DNA of 6,282 nucleotides from Gardnerella kenyensis (GTDB lineage Bacteria > Actinomycetota > Actinomycetes > Actinomycetales > Bifidobacteriaceae), in assembly GCA_003585735.1 (NCBI GenBank), contig NQOH01000014.1:982-7263 (forward strand), written 5' to 3'. The notes beneath the pieces were generated by a model. The model saw only the letters and a program-made list of their open reading frames with translations. It was not told where the DNA came from and did not search any database. Both the position numbers and the translations under genes were made by a program. Positions 5,268 to 6,282 of the stretch are shown here, piece by piece. Position 1 is the stretch's first letter; each line of letters starts with the position of its first letter.

Positions 5268-5756
5268 ATGGAAAGGCTGAAAAGTCACCGTGATTTTGTT
5301 ACGGTACTAAAAAAACGACGCAAAGTAAGTTCGCGGGATATCGTCGCGCATTACATGATGCGTGACGATATAGCCGTAAATAGCGAACCTAACGAAGATA
5401 GAAGCGCAATTTTAGAAGATACTGCCACGGGTTTTGAAAGTAATACTCCCGCGGCATTTTCTGATACCTTAATGCATGCTCAAAATATTGAGAATGCCAA
5501 AAGGCTAGGTCTTGCTGTATCTAAAACAGTAGGCAAAGCTGTGGTTCGTAATAAAGTGAAGCGTCGGTTGCGAGTTATCGCTAAAGATTGTGAATCTTTA
5601 TTGCCATCAGGTTGCGACGTTGTGTTACGAGCAAAACCTACTGCTGCCGAAGTTTCATTTGATTCTTTGCTTAAGCAGGTTCAAAAGCTTTTTTGCAAAA
5701 TAAATAAAGCAATAAGCTCTTGTGAAGACTGTAAAACGCATGAGAATAACCAATAA
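5268..5756 (+). CDS. rnpA: Ribonuclease P protein component
   Basis: RnpA is the protein subunit that joins the catalytic RNase P RNA to mature the 5' ends of tRNAs. The 162-residue protein has the family N-terminus MERLKSHRDF, the RNA-binding core RLGLAVSKTVGKAVVRN leading into RNKVKRRLR (residues 94-102), and the following DVVLRAKP strand (117-124). It is clearly longer than the usual 110-125 residues. The excess is mainly an acidic stretch (about 32-76) between the first strand and the core, plus a Cys-containing tail (143-162, Cys at 143, 152 and 155). The start ATG fits the family N-terminus, but its best Shine-Dalgarno match (AAGG at 5250-5253) is 14 bases away. Translation may therefore depend partly on coupling to rpmH. 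Confidence 0.95.
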   Translation: MERLKSHRDFVTVLKKRRKVSSRDIVAHYMMRDDIAVNSEPNEDRSAILEDTATGFESNTPAAFSDTLMHAQNIENAKRLGLAVSKTVGKAVVRNKVKRRLRVIAKDCESLLPSGCDVVLRAKPTAAEVSFDSLLKQVQKLFCKINKAISSCEDCKTHENNQ

Positions 5757-5792
5757 AATGGGTAAACATTACTCAGAGGAATGGTAATTAAG

Positions 5793-6113
5793 ATGCGTAA
5801 TAAGCAAAGTTTCACTACTCGAATGCTAATCAAAGCCATTAGATGGTATCAGCGCAAAATATCCGCAAATCGACCCGCTTGCTGTCGTTACTATCCAACT
5901 TGCTCACGTTATGCTATTGAGGCAGTGGCTAGATATGGAACGATAAAAGGCGGTATTTTAGCAATATTGCGACTGCTTCGTTGCAGACCTTGGACAAGTT
6001 GCAGTATTGACGATGTGCCACGAAAATATTCAATTTTTTATCGTTGTGCTTGGTCTAAAGCGCATGAAGAGCCTCGGTTAACTCCCTTGGCTGAAGAAGA
6101 CAAGGAAAACTAA
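5793..6113 (+). CDS. yidD: Membrane protein insertion efficiency factor YidD
   Basis: YidD is a small protein at the inner face of the membrane that assists YidC-dependent insertion of membrane proteins. The 106 residues contain the family core: an amphipathic basic N-terminal segment (MLIKAIRWYQRKIS, 11-24), the signature CRYYPTCSRYAIEA (31-44) and LLRCRPW (61-67), then an actinobacterial-style C-terminal extension ending TPLAEEDKEN. The family Cys residues 31, 37 and 64 are present. I start it at the ATG at 5793. The in-frame ATG at 5781 directly abuts the only AGAGGA (5775-5780), leaving no spacing, whereas 5793 is 12 bases from it. The longer form would add MVIK. It follows rnpA by 36 bp and overlaps yidC by one base. 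Confidence 0.94.
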   Translation: MRNKQSFTTRMLIKAIRWYQRKISANRPACCRYYPTCSRYAIEAVARYGTIKGGILAILRLLRCRPWTSCSIDDVPRKYSIFYRCAWSKAHEEPRLTPLAEEDKEN

Positions 6114-6282
6114 TGTTTAATCAAGATCACTTCTTACTTGATAGCGGATTCTGGGGATGGTTCTATAAGATTCTTACCCCAATTGAGTGGCTTATGACAC
6201 AAGTAATGTCTTTGTTCCATAAGTTCTTAGTTCTTATAGGCATGAATGAAATTGGATTCTCCTGGGTTCTTTCAATCGTTTT
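6113..6282 (+). CDS. yidC: Membrane protein insertase YidC/Oxa1 family (5' part only)
   Basis: The first 56 codons are present and the gene continues past the right edge. YidC inserts and folds proteins in the cytoplasmic membrane, alone or with the Sec translocon. The visible N-terminus (MFNQDHFLLDSGFWGWFYKI) leads into a hydrophobic segment at about 18-42 and the beginning of a second one at about 48 (IGFSWVLSIV). This resembles the short actinobacterial YidC N-terminus with no large periplasmic domain. An AAGGA site (6102-6106) lies six bases before the ATG, and the start overlaps the yidD stop as TAATG, implying translational coupling. The identity rests on the N-terminal sequence and on the conserved rpmH-rnpA-yidD-yidC order. 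Confidence 0.9.
   Translation, partial: MFNQDHFLLDSGFWGWFYKILTPIEWLMTQVMSLFHKFLVLIGMNEIGFSWVLSIV

Noticed and set aside
5106..5288. Minus-strand open frame opposite rpmH and the start of rnpA
   Set aside because: It is a shadow of the Arg-rich rpmH gene with no recognisable protein family and no credible ribosome-binding context.
5781..5792. Earlier start for YidD at the ATG at 5781
   Set aside because: The AGAGGA motif directly abuts this ATG, leaving no room for ribosome positioning.
1..6282. Mobile elements, CRISPR arrays, tRNA or rRNA genes, or a novel multi-gene system
   Set aside because: All coding capacity is accounted for by conserved origin-region genes in their usual actinobacterial order. 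No spacer-repeat array, tRNA cloverleaf or transposase was seen.

Overview
The window is a chromosomal replication-origin neighbourhood. Gene content, gene order and protein sequences are actinobacterial. The low-G+C composition, the Bifidobacterium-like DnaA/DnaN/RnpA/YidD sequences and the Asn/Lys/Ile-rich proteins point to a low-G+C member of the Bifidobacteriaceae, with Gardnerella the best guess. The genus is inferred from remembered family resemblance, not from a database comparison.

Layout, left to right. Positions 1-109 hold the first 36 codons of a gene on the minus strand, running off the window edge; by position it is probably the DUF721/DciA-like gene that follows recF in Actinobacteria. 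recF (112-1416, minus) contains an in-frame 12-bp tandem repeat. A 107-bp gap then carries a strong intrinsic-terminator-like hairpin for dnaN. dnaN (1524-2648, minus) follows. Positions 2649-3075 form a 427-bp gene-free region packed with DnaA boxes, with an A+T-rich candidate unwinding element next to dnaN: this is the probable oriC. dnaA (3076-4722, minus) is next. Positions 4723-5111 are a second gene-free region (389 bp) with more DnaA boxes, a hairpin in the dnaA leader, 10-11-bp-phased A+T-rich repeats and the probable rpmH promoter. On the plus strand follow rpmH (5112-5246), rnpA (5268-5756), yidD (5793-6113) and the first 56 codons of yidC (6113 to the edge).

Functionally there are two divergent units. 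The leftward unit encodes the initiator (DnaA), the sliding clamp (DnaN), the gap-repair/clamp-associated ATPase (RecF) and possibly the helicase-loading factor DciA. The rightward unit links ribosomal protein L34, the RNase P protein and the membrane-protein insertion factors YidD and YidC, with short gaps or a one-base overlap that suggest co-transcription. DnaA boxes on both sides of dnaA suggest a bipartite origin and DnaA autoregulation.

I found no mobile element, CRISPR array, tRNA, rRNA or foreign gene island, and no evidence of a new multi-gene system. The items worth a second look are small: a dnaA-leader hairpin whose single mismatch becomes a G.U pair only in the dnaA mRNA, the recF minisatellite, a possible recF promoter nested in the dnaN terminator, an acidic insertion in RnpA, and non-DnaA-box repeats inside the origin.
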